Positions 63,359 to 64,000 of a DNA stretch of 64,000 bases are shown here, one piece after another. The stretch is from Paenibacillus sp. ACRRY (GTDB lineage Bacteria; Bacillota; Bacilli; Paenibacillales; Paenibacillaceae): contig NZ_JAKRNM010000002.1 of NCBI RefSeq assembly GCF_022346995.1, positions 496,001 through 560,000 of the forward strand, in the 5' to 3' direction. The notes beneath the pieces were generated by a model. The model was not told the origin of the DNA and searched no databases. It was given only the letters and a program-made list of their open reading frames with translations. Position numbers and translations under genes: made by a program. Numbering within the stretch: position 1 is the stretch's first letter; each line of letters opens with the position of its first letter.

Positions 63359-63991
63359 GTGAGAAGCAGTAAAATTGCCATTTTTGATATTGATAAAACG
63401 ATTATACGCCGGGATTCGATGTTTCAGTTTGTCCATTACGGCGTTCGCCGTTACCCTGGGCAGGTATGGAGGCTTCCGCTTATTGCCTTTCATACCGCGA
63501 TGTTCAAGGCGGGCCTAATGAGTGTGGAACAAGTCAAGCGTTCGTACTTTAAGAGTATTGAGCGCATGACCGAACAGGATCTGGAGCATTTTTTTGATAC
63601 CCGATTGCGTACCGCCGTTTTTGCAGAGGCCAGTGTGGAAATGCAGCATCGCAAGGAAGCTGGTTATCATGTGTTGCTGGTGACTGCGTCTCCGCATGCT
63701 TATATGAAATATTTTAATAACTTCCCTTGGGTAGATCATGTCATTGGAACTGAACTCGTGCGACATCAGAATGGGTATACCTGTACGATCGAGGGCGTCA
63801 ATTGCAAAGGAGAAGAGAAGGTACGTCGGATACAAGCTTACCTGCGTGAGAAAAACATGGTTATTGATTACGAACAGTCCTGCTCATACTCTGATTCTCT
63901 GTCCGATCTGCCGGTGATGCAGCTTGTGGCACAGCGCTATTTTATTAACAGAAGGGTTCCGGATATGGAGGCATTATCGTGGGGGAAATGA
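63359..63991 (+). CDS. HAD-superfamily phosphatase (HAD-IB, SerB-like)
   Basis: A 210-residue phosphatase. Motif I IFDIDKTII (nucleophile and acid/base Asp), motif II LLVTASP (Thr), motif III Lys in GEEKVRRI, and motif IV SYSDSLSDLPV. The helical cap lies between motifs I and II. GTG at 63359 is preceded by GAGGGGGA; an upstream in-frame start at 63344 lacks a site. Following a phosphoribosyltransferase-like UbiA gene, it is a good candidate to remove the 5-phosphate from prenylphospho-ribose 5-phosphate. Alternative: a CicA/SerB-type general phosphatase. Confidence 0.8.
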   Translation: MRSSKIAIFDIDKTIIRRDSMFQFVHYGVRRYPGQVWRLPLIAFHTAMFKAGLMSVEQVKRSYFKSIERMTEQDLEHFFDTRLRTAVFAEASVEMQHRKEAGYHVLLVTASPHAYMKYFNNFPWVDHVIGTELVRHQNGYTCTIEGVNCKGEEKVRRIQAYLREKNMVIDYEQSCSYSDSLSDLPVMQLVAQRYFINRRVPDMEALSWGK

Positions 63992-64000
63992 AGGGACGTC

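Noticed and set aside
1..64000. CRISPR arrays, insertion sequences, prophage or tRNA/rRNA genes
   Set aside because: No regular direct repeats with spacers, transposase or integrase-like frames, or tRNA/rRNA-like sequences were seen in any gap.

Overview
The window reads as chromosome of an endospore-forming, low-to-mid-GC Gram-positive bacterium of the Paenibacillus type. The evidence is spoVD, spoVE, spoIIGA, sigE, sigG and a GerR/RsfA-like regulator; bacillithiol synthesis (bshC); a T-box leader; Shine-Dalgarno sites of the AGGAGG type; a MurE with the DNPR motif of meso-diaminopimelate ligases; and gene order close to Bacillus subtilis from typA (ylaG) to rluD (ylyB). The genus assignment is inference from gene order and protein resemblance. 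No phage, insertion sequence, tRNA, rRNA or CRISPR array was seen.

Layout. (1) 1-6088: end of a membrane protein gene, a lytic transglycosylase, a cysteine desulfurase-thiI pair for tRNA thiolation, two divergent TerC-family transporter genes and a small membrane protein. (2) 6089-12692: a yla-like block of typA, ylaH, an LCP-family gene, an FMN-binding protein, a YhcN/YlaJ lipoprotein and a PIN-PhoH protein. (3) 12917-18146: a solute-binding-like protein, a coiled-coil secreted protein, DUF2626, gerR-like, panE and a DUF3397-like gene. (4) 18298-23836: an oligopeptide ABC transporter, oppA-oppB-oppC plus a fused oppD-oppF. (5) 23990-26947: bshC and ahcY. (6) 27170-46863: the division and cell wall (dcw) cluster mraZ-rsmH-ftsL-pbpB-spoVD-murE-murF-mraY-murD-spoVE-murG-(broken murB)-murA-divIB-ftsA-ftsZ. 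(7) 47119-49727: spoIIGA-sigE-sigG. (8) 49979-54316: ylmC-pgeF-ylmE-sepF-ylmG-ylmH-divIVA. (9) 54330-63991: T-box-controlled ileS of the eukaryote-like class, a DUF5665 gene, a DksA-like protein, lspA, rluD-like, dapL, and a UbiA-family prenyltransferase with a HAD phosphatase.

How it works together. Regions 6-8 supply lipid II synthesis (MurA, MurD-G, MraY), septal synthesis (FtsL, DivIB, PBP2B), the Z-ring (FtsA, FtsZ, SepF, DivIVA) and the switch of that machinery to sporulation (SpoVD, SpoVE, SpoIIGA-SigE, SigG). DapL can supply the diaminopimelate used by MurE. Control signals that can be read include an array of MraZ boxes, a SigH-type promoter before ftsA, a SigF/SigG-type promoter before sigG and a complete promoter plus T-box before ileS.

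Most unusual observation: between murG and murA, where B. subtilis has murB, lies a decayed murB. Recognisable MurB motifs are spread over two reading frames with an internal stop, the N-terminal part is missing and the usual active-site Ser position is Asn. An intact murB is therefore expected elsewhere in the genome. A complex palindromic intergenic element after typA is the other main unexplained structure.
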